A stretch of 64,000 nt of DNA from Odontesthes bonariensis (taxonomy: Eukaryota > Chordata > Actinopteri > Atheriniformes > Atherinopsidae). The translations under genes and the position numbers were made by a program. The DNA lies in NCBI RefSeq assembly GCF_027942865.1, contig NC_134514.1, positions 4,626,115 to 4,690,114 of the forward strand, in the 5' to 3' direction. Under the pieces are notes generated by a model. The model worked only from the letters and a program-made list of their open reading frames with translations, was not told the DNA's origin and did not search any database. Below are positions 47,201 through 57,269 of the stretch, in pieces (the first letter of the stretch is position 1; every line of letters begins with the position of its first letter).

Positions 47201-50200
47201 ATACCACAATAATTCCAAATATCAGTCTCAACTCCCCAAACAGTTTAGAGTTAGTACATCATCATTAGCATCTTCATATAATATAATCCTCATCAATGCA
47301 GTCTGTTATTTCAAATGCAGAATCATCACAAACAGAAATCAAGTTTACATCTGTATCAACTTTCAGCATGGAAACATTAATCAGTCTCACTACCATAACT
47401 TTAACCCTTGGAATAATGCAACATGAAAGAAACATCAAAATCAAAAAGAAAAAGAAAATAATCACTCCAATCCTCATTAACCAGGACCAAGGATCCCAGA
47501 GGAACCCATATTTTCTTTCTGTTGAGTTGTCAGCAACTCCTGTAATCTACCATGGATGTCAGTCATGTTATTAGACACATCAGGAACAAAGTACAACATT
47601 GTTCCCCTATTAAATGACACCTCCCTTCTCAGCTAATAAGTAGTCTAAAGCCATTCTACTTTGCAGACTCATAGTTCTTATAGCCTGCCGTTCCTTTGTC
47701 AGCAAAGTGAAACCTTCTTCAGTTATAGCAGTAAGATTTTCTAATTCAATTGACAAATCATTAATCCTATGGGCTGCATTAGCAACACCATAACTAGGAA
47801 TGAGTGTATCCAAAATCCCTTTCCAGTGTGGAATCCTAGATCTCTTAGTTCTGATAGAGCATGGCCTGGATCTATTTCTGTTGATGAAAGCACATGAAGC
47901 AGGTATAATAGTTTTACAACCTTCTGTCTTTCCCAAAAAATAAGGTGTGGTTTCTTCCTGTGCTATATAAATATCTGGATCTCTTATCGGATTTCTACCA
48001 CCCCGAAATCCATACAGAGTTCCAGTTATCGAGCATGTTAAATTAGTCTCAATTGAGAATCTACTAACACTTCTTTTTTGCCTTATGGTATAATTCCTCA
48101 CCCAAGGAAAAATGACCTCCACCTGCGGGTTCTGTTGACGGTCTAGAAAGAAAGTAGATAAAGTATAAGCCGAATCAATAGGAACTGGTACTAACACTGG
48201 TTGATCATTAATAGCACGTGGAGTCAAACAACAAACATAGCAACTGTCATTCCTTATTTTTCTTGCCGTTTGACGCATCAGCTGCCACCAGATGTTATCC
48301 GCATGATCATGGTAGTCAGGGAAGTGATGAATCTCTCTTCGAGTCAGCTGATGAGTATTATTGGGATAATTACTCAGATTAATCACAAACTGTCTTTGCT
48401 GTACCTTTTCCCAAATAAAAACAGGGGTGATCAGAATAGTTGCAATACCAATGCAGTGTCGGAACAGACCATCTTCCGTACAACTGCATTGTAATCTCGC
48501 AGTGGAATGTCCTTTCTTCTTGTAATAAAACAGAAGAAACACTACCATAAAACAATATAATAATAAAAAAATTCCCGCTGCCTCTGTCTGAGTGGCTTCT
48601 GCGCTTCAGGCTGTTACCAGTCTGGCACAGGTGGGCGGTCGTTGGAATCCCTTTCAGATAGTGTGGTGAACACTTTGCAGTGCGTAGCATGAACCCAGGT
48701 GTCTCTTCCCTGGACCTTCATGGCAGTGTGAGTCACCAGCAGAATCTGGAACGGACCTCACCACCGTTTGTCTCTCCAGTGACGTCTCCTGGTGTCTTTG
48801 ATCAGCACCCACTGTGCTGGCTGGAACTAGTGCAGAGGTCTATCAGCCCCTAGGTAGGGCAGCTTTCACTGTCTGATGAGAGAGAGAAAGAGAACGTGAC
48901 AGAACCTTACAATATTCCAACATGGAATATTCAAAATGAGCAGTTGTTAGCATGCTTAAGTTAGTATTGGGTCCTCCTCCTGTGTTTGCGGGCCTTCCAA
49001 AAAGGATTTAGCTCAAATTAGCTCTGGATCTATTTCTCATCCGCATATACATGAGAAACAAAGTTATTTTTACTGGGGTTACTCTTTTTTAATTGTTTTT
49101 CATAATCTTCATCGGGCCTGGGTTATTTTTAAACCCAAGAGTAACATGCAACGCTTCTGCTGACATATAGTCTTGTAATCTGGACACTACATTCTTTCCT
49201 TCAGTTAAAAAGGCTGTGGCTGTACCAGCTGGATCTTTCTCTAGCAGATTTTATTTGTATCAATAAAGGGGTGATCCAGCTCCTTTGAGAACAAATAAGT
49301 CTCTTGCCTTTATTTCCTTTTTCCTTTTCACAAATATCTGTCCACCATAATCTCCATTCATCATCACTTTCTTCCTCCACTTGCATTCTCCGCACACAAA
49401 AACAAATCATCTTCCTTTCTGTGAAACATCACTTTGGTTTTGTGCGGTTTGACTTTTTCTTTTCTCTGCGTTTACTTTATCCAGTTCCTTCTTTCTTTTC
49501 TGCTTGAATCAACCAGAATTTCACATCGTCTATGCCTTCCTTCTCTTCCTCGTTATATCCCTGATAATATAATTTCATTTGAATAATTTCAATCAATAGT
49601 TCACTTTGCCAAATTAATTTAATTAATCTCATAGAACCATGGGCATGGACTGTATTTTAATTTATATTATTAGAGCTCCCACAAAAGTTAACATAACCAA
49701 TATCAATGTTTTTAACCATATCCAGCATTCCTCCTTTGGACGCATGATCTAATCCGTGCGTCCACTTAGCAAACCAGGAAAAAAATGTTTAGGCAGGCAT
49801 GGTCTACCATCAGAAAAATGCCAACCAGAACCGCTGGCAAAAGTACAGCCAGCTCTTCGCCATTTTTCTTTTTCCTGTGGGGAAGCAAATGATTGCAATT
49901 CAGGGACCGTAACAGCATGTGGATCAGTCAGAGAAAGGAAAGGTTCATTCAGAGGTCTCAGAGCAGCAACTTTAGCTGCTGAATCTACTGCCGTATTCAA
50001 AATAGGTTTTCCATCCGAATTTAAAAATGAGCGATGTTTTCCACAAAGCTCCGCAATCGTGGACCACCTCAAAAGCATATCTGGAATCTGTGTAAATAAA
50101 TAGTCACAGTTTTTTCTTTCCGCTAACTTGCAAGCCTCAATTAAAACAATTAACTCAAACCCACAGCAAAACGAGAGGAGGAGCCATTAACATACAGGAC

Positions 50201-53200
50201 AAGACCAGGGTTAGACAAAGGGGTGACCCATTATCAGGACGGGGGAACAAACAACATTCAAAACAGCTGCGCAGTCATGCCGCTCTCCATCCCCCTTAGT
50301 AAGCAGAAGTTGACTTTTAACCATCCTCCTCAGAAGTGTGGCTGGTTTTAAAGTGATACAGCGTTTAACTATAATGTTAGGCATGTCCAATAATATAATG
50401 AATATCTAAGCCACTTTGCTGCTGATAAATGAGACGTCTTTTGTTCCAGGAGGATGATAGAATGTGGAACAAAAACTGTCAGTGGATTATATCCAACAAT
50501 GTCACGTGACGCTAACACTGCTTTCTCAGCTGCAGCAACAGTGCTGCGACTGCATCAAGCTTACTGGAATAATAAGCCACAGGTTGCAATTTATCACCAT
50601 GGGATTGCAACAACACAGATGATATGAAACCAGCCTTTTCATCCACCATTTAGATAAATGGTTTCTCAGAATTTGGTAAGGCCAATGCAGGCGCAGAGGA
50701 CAAGGCGTTTTTCAAATCAATGAAGCCAATTCTGCCTCAGCAGTCCACTGAATTGTGTCTGCCGCTGCCAAGCCCCTCCCATATATTAAGCTGGCCAATG
50801 GCTCTTCCAGCTCAAAGTAATTTGCAATGTGAGCTCTGCAATAACCTGTCATACCCAAGAATCACATCATATGTTTCTTCGAGAGAGGTTTTGGGATGTT
50901 CAGAACTGCGTCAATGCACTGAGAGGACAGTTTTCTGCTCTCATGTGAAAGAACATGACCAAGAAACGTCACTTCTTCCTTCACAAATTGCACTTTAGAT
51001 TTAGAAACTTTGTGACCTTTTCCTTTGAAGATATTGAAGCAGTTTCAACATGTCTGTCCTACATTGATCCGCAGATCCTGCTGAAAGTAATAAATCATCA
51101 ACATATTGGATAAGGACAGTTCCAGGAGTCAGAGTCAAATCAGCCAGAGATTCTTTCCTCCCTGCCATTTGTTTCAGTTCCGACTTTTTTTTTTTTTTTT
51201 TCTTAGGTACGGCTTCCGTAATTCATTCATTCCAACACTTTACCCATATTTATCTCTGATCTAAATCTTGTTTTTAATTTTATTCTTATTTTTTCTCCCA
51301 ATCTCCATCCATAAACTCTTTTACTTTATTTAACTGGTTCACACTCAACCTTCCACCCTGTGGAAAACCAAAACTTATTTTCCCAAATTAAAGCACATTT
51401 AACACAATCATCTCCACCTTTTTTCTTCCATAATTTTATAATATGCAGAGTCTGGAGACACCCCTGATGCCTTGAGGTTCCGGAACCATTTTTTTTCCCT
51501 TTTACAGCAACGCGTCCGTCGTCTGGCCTTCCTCCTTTATTAGGTGTAGGAAGTGCAAAAACCACCCGCAAAATCCTTGTTTCGCTTGTCCTATTGTTAC
51601 CAATCAGGACCCTCCCTGTATTCCTTACAGGGAAACTGGCCATCTAGCCGGTGTCCTCCTCTCTCACTCTGTAGCCGATAAACTAATTAGGAGATGATGG
51701 TTAATGTGTAAAAAATAAAATAAGAAACTTTTAAAAATATATACATTAGAGCAACTTCTCACCCAGATATATTTATAAATCTATGTTCCGGATTCGATCG
51801 GCCAGAAACCGACAGCAGGCTCTAGGACTCCCCTCTTTCAACTTAGGTGGACTGAAGACAATTTTGATTCTCCAGGCTGGCCAAGCGTCCTTATCCCCTG
51901 CTGCGTTCCTCTGGCACGTCGAATCCTGCCGACAACGCCAAGTTTGTAATGGAATTTTTTATCAAGGTGGATAAGAAGTTACTCAATAACCAGAGAAAAT
52001 CTAGATTTTGTCTTAAGTTTATTCAAAGGCACACAGCGTTTGAATGTCCCTCCGTCACTGAGCAAAGTCAGAGATCGAGAGCCCTGAACAGAATGAGCAC
52101 AGCCAATATATAGTGCGGAGGACATTTGTCCCCCTCAGGTTGGGAACAAGGAACATACAAAACAAAGATCAAAGATCAGGAACCACAAACAATAAACCCC
52201 CTCCTCTGTGTTCTCTTATACATCTGAGATAACACAGTTTATGAGGTAGCCTCTTTACGACCCCCTGAACTAACCTCTTCAAAAGGTGTCAACCATAACC
52301 ATTTCCCCAATAGAGTAAACATCTGTTTTCCCTCACTAACCATTACAGAAGGGTCACAAGTTGAATAGTTCAGATGGAAAACACCAGACTTTGGATAATA
52401 TGAGACAACTAAGAATTTTCCCATCATTAGCCGCTTTTTCTGTATATTATTTTTGCTTGGAATTAACTAAACTAAACAGCGCTGTCAGATATACATAAAT
52501 GTCATTGTGGCTGATAACTTCCTTACCCTCACCCTTTTAAACTAAAACCACCCGTCACTGTCTCCTCAGGTTTAGTGGAGGTGATTCCTTGGTCTCTCTC
52601 CAGATTTCTGAGAGTATCTCGTGGTTGGTTGCCTAAGCACGGTCCTGGTGACCTCCACTACTTTGGTCAGATTCCTGCTCTCAACGACTGTGTTTACAGA
52701 TACATGTACCGGTCCAGATATGTGGCCCTGCATGACATCGATGAGCTCATTCTGCCACAATCATTCAACAGGTAGACGTGCTCTTCAGAAAGCACTGTAT
52801 TCAGAGTTGCTGTTAATATTAATGTCTGAAAAGTCATCTTTGGGAGGCTTGTGGGTCGCGTACATATCTGTACTTATAAGCAAAATAATGGACATTAAAT
52901 ATTCCAAGTTGCTAAATAATTTAGGTGAAAATATTAAGTTTGCTCCAGTATTTAGGGTTTTTCCATCTCATTTATTCCCTTTTCATCACTGGAAAAGTCT
53001 TAAAAAAGAAAAAAATAAGAGATTTGAGATGTTAACTCCTGGCTGAGTTGTCATGAAACTGTACAATTATTTAACATTTTCACGTGTAATTTATTTGTAT
53101 TTCGTATAAGGAGTTTTAAAGTCTATGGCTGTGTTCGAAACCGCATACTACTCCTACTACTCCTACTAACCTTTTGAGTTAGTATGCGACTTTGAGTAAG

Positions 53201-54009
53201 CGAGAAGTTCCCGGATGCATACTAGATTCTCCGAAATGTTGAGTATGCATCATGAGGTTACTACTCATACTCAAACTACCCAAGATGCAACGTAACGTGA
53301 CGTCGCCGATCGTCATTTCCTGTCAAAACGGCAGTTTCAAGCTAGCTACAACGAGGGTAGGTTCACTTCCTGTTTTCAAAACAAAAGCACCAATTGTATC
53401 GTAATGGCTTTCCCTATGATAAAAGGCATCGGGTATTTTATTTTGTGAAAATAACCGGAAGTGCGTTGCTCACTGCGGCTCGCTTTAGTAGCGCCGAATT
53501 CGTGGGAACAAAATTGTAAACAGCCGGTATTTTGTCAGGTTTTCAACACGTTGGGGATCTAAACGACTACTTTCTCGCCTGAAAATGTTTCAAATGTTGC
53601 TAAAGTTTACAGAGTTTAGAGCTTAAGAGAAATCAGCTTCAGGCCGACTTATTTCGGCTCGGGCAGGAGCGAAATGCATTGTGGGTAAACGCTCTGCATA
53701 CTGTCTGATCGATGAGTATGCAGTATGGAAGTATGTAGTATGCAGTATGTAGTATGTAGTACGCAGTATGCAGTACGTAGTCTGCAGTGTACTGTATGCA
53801 GTATGTAGTATGTAGTATGCAGTATGCAGTATGAAGTATGTAGTATGCAGTATGCTGTATGCAGTATGAAGTATGTAGTATGCAGTATGCAGTATGCAGT
53901 ATGAAGTATGCAGTATGCAGTATGAAGTATGTAGTATGAAGTATGCTGTATGCAGTATGCAGTATGCAGTATACAGTATGAAGTATGTAGTATGCAGTAT
54001 GCAGTATGA

Positions 54010-54043
<34 letters not shown>

Positions 54044-54212
54044 AAGTATGTAGTATGCAGTATGCTGTATGCAGTATGCAGTATGCAGTATGAAGTATGT
54101 AGTATGCAGTATGCAGTATGCTGTATGCTGTATGCAGTATGGAGTATGCAGTATGAAGTATGTAGTATACAGTATGCAGTATGCAGTATGCAGTATGCTG
54201 TATGCTGTATGT

Positions 54213-54246
<34 letters not shown>

Positions 54247-54455
54247 GAGTATGCAGTATGCTGTATGCTGTATGCAGTATGCAGTATGGAGTATGCAGTA
54301 TGAAGTATGTAGTATACAGTATGCAGTATGCAGTATGCTGTATGCAGTATGCTGTATGCAGTATGCAGTATGCTGTATGCTGTATGCAGTATGCAGTACG
54401 CAGTATGCAGTATGCAGTATGGAGTATGCAGTATGTAGTATGCAGTATGCAGTAC

Positions 54456-54498
<43 letters not shown>

Positions 54499-54809
54499 GA
54501 GTATGCAGTATGAAGTATGCAGTATGCAGTATGCAGTATGCTGTATGTAGCATGCAGTATGTAGTATGTAGTATGTAGTATGTAGTATGCAGTATGCAGT
54601 ATGCAGTATGCTGTATGCTGTATGCAGTATGCAGTATGCAGTATGCTGTATGCAGTATGTAGTATGCAGTATGCAGTATGCAGTATGTAGTATGCAGTAT
54701 GCAGTATGTAGTATGTAGTATGCAGTATGCAGTATGCAGTATGCTGTATGCTGTATGCAGTATGCAGTATGCAGTATGCTGTATGCAGTATGCAGTATGC
54801 AGTATGCAA

Positions 54810-54855
<46 letters not shown>

Positions 54856-55031
54856 TGGTATGCAGTATGCAGTATGCTGTATGCAGTATGCAGTATGCTG
54901 TATGCAATATGCAGTATGCTGTATGCAGTATGCAGTATGTAGTATGCAGTATGCAGTATGTGGTATGCAGTATGCAGTATGCAGTATGCTGTATGCAATA
55001 TGCAGTATGCTGTATGCAGTATGCAGTATGT

Positions 55032-55065
<34 letters not shown>

Positions 55066-55066
55066 T

Positions 55067-55107
<41 letters not shown>

Positions 55108-55952
55108 TAGTATGCAGTATGCAGTATGTACTATGCAGTATGCAGTATGTAGTATGCAGTATGTAGTATGTAGTATGCAGTATGCAGTATGTAGTATGCG
55201 GTTTCGAACACAGCCTATGTCTCTTCAATTTCATAGAATATTGCTAATATAGTATCAACTTCTTTTGGGAGGCTCAGGCTGTTTTGAATGTGTTTAATTT
55301 CTCTAATTATTCTCCCACCAGCTGGCTGGAGTTGTTGCCCCTTCTGGAGATGAAATATGGCCCAAACAAGTGTTACAAGTTTCAGAGCAATCTGTTCCCC
55401 AACAACGTGGCCTTGCCTCCTCCGATCCCACATTGTCTGCCGCCAATGGGCTGCTGGGAGAAAGTACCCGGGGTGAACATCCTGGCTCACCTGTACCAGG
55501 TGCCCATCCTTCCTCAGTTCAACAACTTCAAGATCATCGTCAGCCCCCGAGCTGTGTTCTCCACCACCGTTCACGGAGTGCTGAGGTCGCAGAGCGGCTG
55601 CGTCTGGGTCGACAGGACAATCGCTCGGATGTACCACACAAGGTAGAAAAGTGATCCTGATTACATCGAGAGTGCAACCTTTTCTCTTCTCATGACACGG
55701 ATGTAACGGTCCGGAGCAGAAGCCTGAAGTGAAACTTGTGTTTTCATTCTGTGCAGAGCTCAGAAAGAAACATTGCTGGCACCAGACCAACTGATATATG
55801 ACAGCAGGCTGCTGAGCTACGGTGCCCGCCTCACCCCGGCTGTGAACACTGTTCTGAAAGAGACTGGATTTGTACCAAAGCACAGCACGTGCTCATTTCC
55901 ATGTGGGTTTGCTACTGTTTCACAGTACTTAAAAGGTTTATATGATGGTTAA
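35260..55952 (+). CDS. Glycosyltransferase family 92 (DUF23) type II membrane protein, nine coding exons
   Basis: Coding exons: 35260-35369, 37903-38015, 38204-38292, 41571-41784, 42363-42478, 42650-42761, 52570-52771, 55322-55642, 55757-55952. All junctions have GT/AG borders, and the phases agree, giving 1473 nt (490 residues). Residues 1-15 are a short basic cytoplasmic tail, 16-34 a hydrophobic anchor, then a lumenal stem and catalytic region. The family signature is seen: LLISAYLEHRTDKKEVRVLA (90-109), a DXD-type metal/nucleotide site HDIDELILP (DID at 307-309), and NILAHLY...KIIVSPR...TTVHGV in exon 8. Sequons are N114-E-T and N198-F-T. GT92 enzymes are Golgi transferases; the founding nematode and bird members add galactose to N-glycan core sugars, but the acceptor here is unknown. 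Intron 6 (9.8 kb) holds an antisense retrovirus and intron 7 a satellite-bearing transposon. No frame damage was seen. Confidence 0.85.
35540..35777 (+). repeat. Rex1-like LINE 3' end fragment
   Basis: Matches the end of the Rex1-like element (33440-33672), with the same GAATTTCCCCCATTG, ATAAAGTATTTTTCTATTC and (TATTC)n tail. No coding sequence. It is in intron 1 of the GT92 gene. Confidence 0.75.
35790..36950. other. Intron 1 sequence, nothing recognised
   Basis: No motif-bearing frame. The minus-strand open frame 36525-36809 is unsupported. Confidence 0.4.
36955..37198 (+). mobile_element. L1-like LINE 3' end with poly(A)
   Basis: Reverse-complement match to the 3' end of the L1 at 31606-31830 (GGGTGGATACTGGGGATTAG, then AATAAAAAGACCTTGATC and an A run). 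Extremely 5' truncated. Confidence 0.8.
37200..37890. other. Intron 1, probable dispersed repeat
   Basis: The open frames here (37206-37679 minus, 37142-37524 plus) overlap on opposite strands and show no domain. The wording of the sequence resembles a MITE-type repeat, but no ends could be defined. Confidence 0.35.
38295..38663 (-). pseudogene. L1-like LINE ORF2 fragment
   Basis: The frame contains LNYSPLLKRIEQDFQHWTNL and FKIRILSQ, matching the region after the RT domain in L1/Tx1 ORF2. It lies in intron 3 of the GT92 gene, antisense, beginning almost at the splice donor of exon 3. Confidence 0.55.
38940..39118 (+). repeat. LINE 3' tail fragment
   Basis: GAAGCACTTTGTGG followed by GCGCTATATAAGTAAATGAA is a fish LINE 3' end. 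No coding part. Confidence 0.5.
39799..40492 (-). mobile_element. Inverted-repeat transposon family 'GGCTGTGTTCGAAACCGCAT', copy A
   Basis: The left end GGCTGTGTTCGAAACCGCAT and the right end ATACGGTTTCAAACTCAGCC are inverted repeats. The 3-bp TAA flanks it at 39796-39798 and 40493-40495. Its 694 bp matches copy B (53127-55215) in the opposite orientation. Next to the left end is a short array of a 7-bp CATACTA/CATACTG unit (about 39816-39905). No transposase frame. A 3-bp target duplication fits PIF/Harbinger or CACTA-type elements; the superfamily is not settled. Confidence 0.75.
40725..41274. mobile_element. MITE with ~54-bp inverted ends
   Basis: TTACAGAAGCCCAGAGCGGA at the left is repeated in reverse at the right (41221-41274), continuing with GTACGTATAAACTTTTTTCT. 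The interior is short and non-coding. Intron 3 of the GT92 gene. Confidence 0.75.
42981..43359. mobile_element. MITE with CACTCTCAGAAA ends
   Basis: CACTCTCAGAAAT at the left and TTTCTGAGAGTG at the right are inverted repeats, bordered by TA. The interior has many GGTAC/GTACC motifs. Intron 6 of the GT92 gene. Confidence 0.7.
43616..44412 (+). mobile_element. hAT-like non-autonomous element with 8-bp target duplication
   Basis: The left end is CAGAGATGGGGACTCAAGTC; the right end GACTTGGTCCCATCTCTA is its imperfect inverse. CAACTTGG flanks it at 43608-43615 and 44413-44420. The ends consist of repeated GACTTG motifs. It retains one BED-finger exon and nothing else of a transposase. Confidence 0.75.
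43985..44142 (+). pseudogene. BED zinc-finger exon of a lost hAT transposase
   Basis: ATG at 43985 opens 52 codons, ending at the donor CA/GTAAGT at 44143. The product has CKTCGINISDSQTTTSNF followed by VRHLKIH, the C-x2-C...H-x-H layout of a BED finger, the usual N-terminal DNA-binding module of hAT transposases. No downstream exons are present within the element. Confidence 0.65.
44587..45010. mobile_element. TTAA-flanked MITE (AGxAATxxTATGTAAC ends)
   Basis: Imperfect inverted repeats AGTAATCATATGTAAC and GTTACATAGTATTGCT, flanked by TTAA at 44583-44586 and 45011-45014. On the minus strand a 26-codon frame (MAEAPKKQIKTLTDEARKRK) may be the start of an ancestral transposase. Confidence 0.75.
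45011..46480 (+). mobile_element. LINE C-terminal fragment interrupted by a Tc1-like element
   Basis: The frame at 45011-45474 encodes the end of a non-LTR RT protein (YGIEVWGNNY, IQKRAVRIINKVGY, VCGVRLWNSL). The matching 3' region seems to resume at about 46340-46480 (GGGGGTGGGAATCTATAAGC). The clade is uncertain, perhaps Jockey/CR1-like. Confidence 0.6.
45605..46205 (+). pseudogene. Tc1/mariner-like transposase remnant
   Basis: 45650-45740 encodes CPMLKVKHSSGSDMVWGC, a hallmark of Tc1 transposases, in a frame that then decays. The right end CACTGTGCACTGTA (to 46205) with GGGGTGTACTCATTTTC is a Tc1-type inverted terminus. The left end is lost in an (AT)n run at about 45580-45604. Confidence 0.65.
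46490..46971 (-). repeat. 3' LTR of the endogenous retrovirus
   Basis: On the minus strand it runs from TGATGGGAAAATTC to TTCCATTACA, so it has TG...CA ends. It is ~99% identical to 51945-52426. Confidence 0.9.
46972..46985 (-). other. Polypurine tract
   Basis: CAGAAGAAAGGAATG on the minus strand lies directly before the 3' LTR, where plus-strand DNA synthesis starts in retroviruses. Confidence 0.7.
47274..48700 (-). pseudogene. Retroviral envelope gene, broken
   Basis: The main open frame 48548-47610 covers the end of the surface subunit, a furin-type site (RTKRS), the hydrophobic fusion region and the heptad-repeat part of the transmembrane subunit, ending at a stop just after the GG of the usual Leu-rich/Gly-Gly segment. 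A separate frame at 47477-47274 carries the hydrophobic membrane anchor and cytoplasmic tail. The N-terminal part (48700-48550) is in another frame. Stops or shifts therefore separate at least three pieces, so no full envelope can be made from this copy. Confidence 0.75.
48660..48850 (-). pseudogene. Retroviral integrase C-terminus
   Basis: The minus strand encodes a WVLIKDTRRRHWRDKRW-like segment followed by an AMKVQGRDTWVHATHCK-like end, as in gamma-type integrases. The preceding catalytic core is absent: 48860-49740 does not look like integrase. Confidence 0.6.
49749..51190 (-). pseudogene. Retroviral pol remnant (reverse transcriptase, RNase H)
   Basis: Minus-strand reading shows the RT active site YVDD at 51106-51095, then thumb/connection sequence and an RNase-H-like stretch. 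The last open frame, 50078-49749, corresponds to the RNase H/integrase junction. At least two in-frame stops and a shift occur between 50950 and 50100. The fingers of RT and the protease are missing upstream. Confidence 0.75.
51326..51643 (-). pseudogene. Probable gag N-terminal remnant
   Basis: A 105-codon open frame beginning with ATG about 280 bases after the primer site, in the position of gag. It has no motif I can name; position is the only argument. Sequence that should encode capsid and nucleocapsid is missing. Confidence 0.4.
51919..51940 (-). other. Primer binding site, tRNA-Ser-like
   Basis: TGGCGTTGTCGGCAGGATTC (minus strand) lies four bases after the 5' LTR. It is complementary to the 3' end of a serine tRNA with one mismatch (usual TGGCGTAGTCGGCAGGATTC). 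Confidence 0.65.
51945..52426 (-). repeat. 5' LTR of the endogenous retrovirus
   Basis: Same length and ends as the other LTR. The three differences are at the CATTTGTCC stretch (two) and GTGTTCTC (one). Confidence 0.9.
53127..55215 (+). mobile_element. Inverted-repeat transposon family 'GGCTGTGTTCGAAACCGCAT', copy B with satellite
   Basis: Ends GGCTGTGTTCGAAACCGCAT and ATGCGGTTTCGAACACAGCC are perfect inverses; TAT flanks it at 53124-53126 and 55216-55218. The first ~590 bp match copy A at 39799-40492 in reverse. The remainder is a long 7-bp tandem array that ends directly in the right terminus. No transposase. Intron 7 of the GT92 gene. Confidence 0.85.
53715..55199. repeat. 7-bp tandem array (GTATGCA)n, about 212 units
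   Basis: The unit is GTATGCA with variants GTATGTA, GTATGAA, GTATGCT and rarely GTATGGA or GTACGCA; the first five bases are nearly fixed and the last two vary. Because 7 is not a multiple of 3 and the unit lacks stops, very long open frames arise on both strands; these are not genes. Confidence 0.95.
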
Positions 55953-56084
55953 GACCTGACTTTACGGTTAACGATCCTCCTTAGAAGTTGTTCATAGGGC
56001 ACACTACTAGAGAATGATTGATAAAGATGGAGATTGGACTGGACAGTTTCTCTCTGAACTGGTACGGTGACATAAAAGTTAAGG

Positions 56085-56780
56085 CAAGTTTATCTGTACA
56101 GCACAATTCAACAACAAGGTGATTCAAAGTGCTTTACAGATACATTAAAACAGTAGAAATAAAAAGCATGATTTAAATTTCAAACAAAAAAGAAAGAAAT
56201 AAGAGCAATAGATAAAATCAGATAAAATCAGTATTTATAATGTGATTAAGTTTTGAAAGTCAAGCTTCAGACTCTAAAAGAATCCAAACATTGACAACAT
56301 ATCAACCCCAAAAGCTTTATTTATTTTCTTTGTAAACAATACGTTCCCCTTTAAGAAAATGGTACTCTATTAACAAATGAATTGAAGTTGATGAGAAAAA
56401 AAAAAAAACATGAAATCTCCTGGAATCATGGTGTTTGCAATGAGATAAAACCAAGTAAATATCACTCTTTTTTTTTTGTCGTTGCTTATTTGTTTCATTT
56501 GATTTGGAACGTTATAAAGGTGAGAAAAGGCAGTCCTGGGGACTTGTTTTATAGGTGAGCCGGATCCGAGTCTAACCCAGCTGCAGGGTTCCTCACACTA
56601 GTCCTGGAAACCAAAGGAATGCCATCCAGAATAACTTTAAAGCTAAACGGTGTTCCTTGAGCTCTCAGATTCAGACAACAGCTTTAGTTTGGTTTGAATT
56701 CAGAGGCAGAAAATTCAGTGTCATCCAAGTCTTAATATCAGAGAGTATTTGAAAGCTGTTAAACTGTGAGAGATGACAGT
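56085..56780 (-). repeat. Degenerate L2-like LINE 3' fragment
   Basis: AGGCAAGTTTATCTGTACAG and CAAAGTGCTTTACAGATAC at the left are a fish LINE 3' end; 56520-56770 encodes, on the minus strand, scraps of the post-YADD RT region. No open frame remains. Confidence 0.55.
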
Positions 56781-56953
56781 TAAAAAGTGGACAAAGGACA
56801 CTCTAAAACACTTTATACAAAGGTCACCAGGGGTCAATCATGGTTCGGGACACTTGTGGAGAGTAACGGTCCCAAAAGTAAAGACTTGACGGGGTTGAAT
56901 CAGTCCAGCGGACATCTAATCTAAGAGTCCAACATGCAGCGTTTTCAGATTAG

Positions 56954-57008
<55 letters not shown>
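56954..57008. repeat. (TG)n microsatellite
   Basis: About 27 uninterrupted TG units. Confidence 0.95.
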
Positions 57009-57009
<1 letters not shown>

Positions 57010-57269
57010 TCTTATCAGGGAAAAGTATGCACGGAGATTAAAAGAATCTGAAGCTTTAAATGAAATGCAGCCAGGCTTGAGGTGGTTAAAGGGTTACATT
57101 TCATCACGGTACTGAGTCACATTAAAACTCAATAAAGTGTTTAAAATAATTGGAAAAATGGTATAAAATGGACAGTAGTTCATTCAATCTAATTTGAAAT
57201 ACATAATACTTTTACGCTGTTGAATGTGGCAGGTGCTGACACTCGCTGGTGCATGTGTCTGTGTTGGTA

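Larger units (their letters stand above)
46490..52426 (-). mobile_element. Endogenous retrovirus, antisense in GT92 intron 6
   Basis: Two 482-bp LTRs enclose a 4973-bp interior. On the minus strand the order is LTR, primer site, gag scrap, pol, env, polypurine tract, LTR. The LTRs differ at only three positions by eye. Most of gag, the start of pol and the integrase core are missing, and remaining frames are interrupted. No target-site duplication was found. Motifs suggest a gamma/epsilon-type retrovirus of fish. Confidence 0.85.

Noticed and set aside
46484-52432. Target-site duplication around the retrovirus
   Set aside because: The bases before 46490 (ACGTAC) and after 52426 (TTAGCC) do not match.
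53715-55199. CRISPR-like array
   Set aside because: Units are contiguous heptamers without spacers, in a vertebrate genome.
53639-55234. Very long open frames on both strands across the 7-bp array (up to 531 codons)
   Set aside because: A stop-free heptamer repeat opens all frames; the products are pure heptapeptide repeats and there is no coding context.
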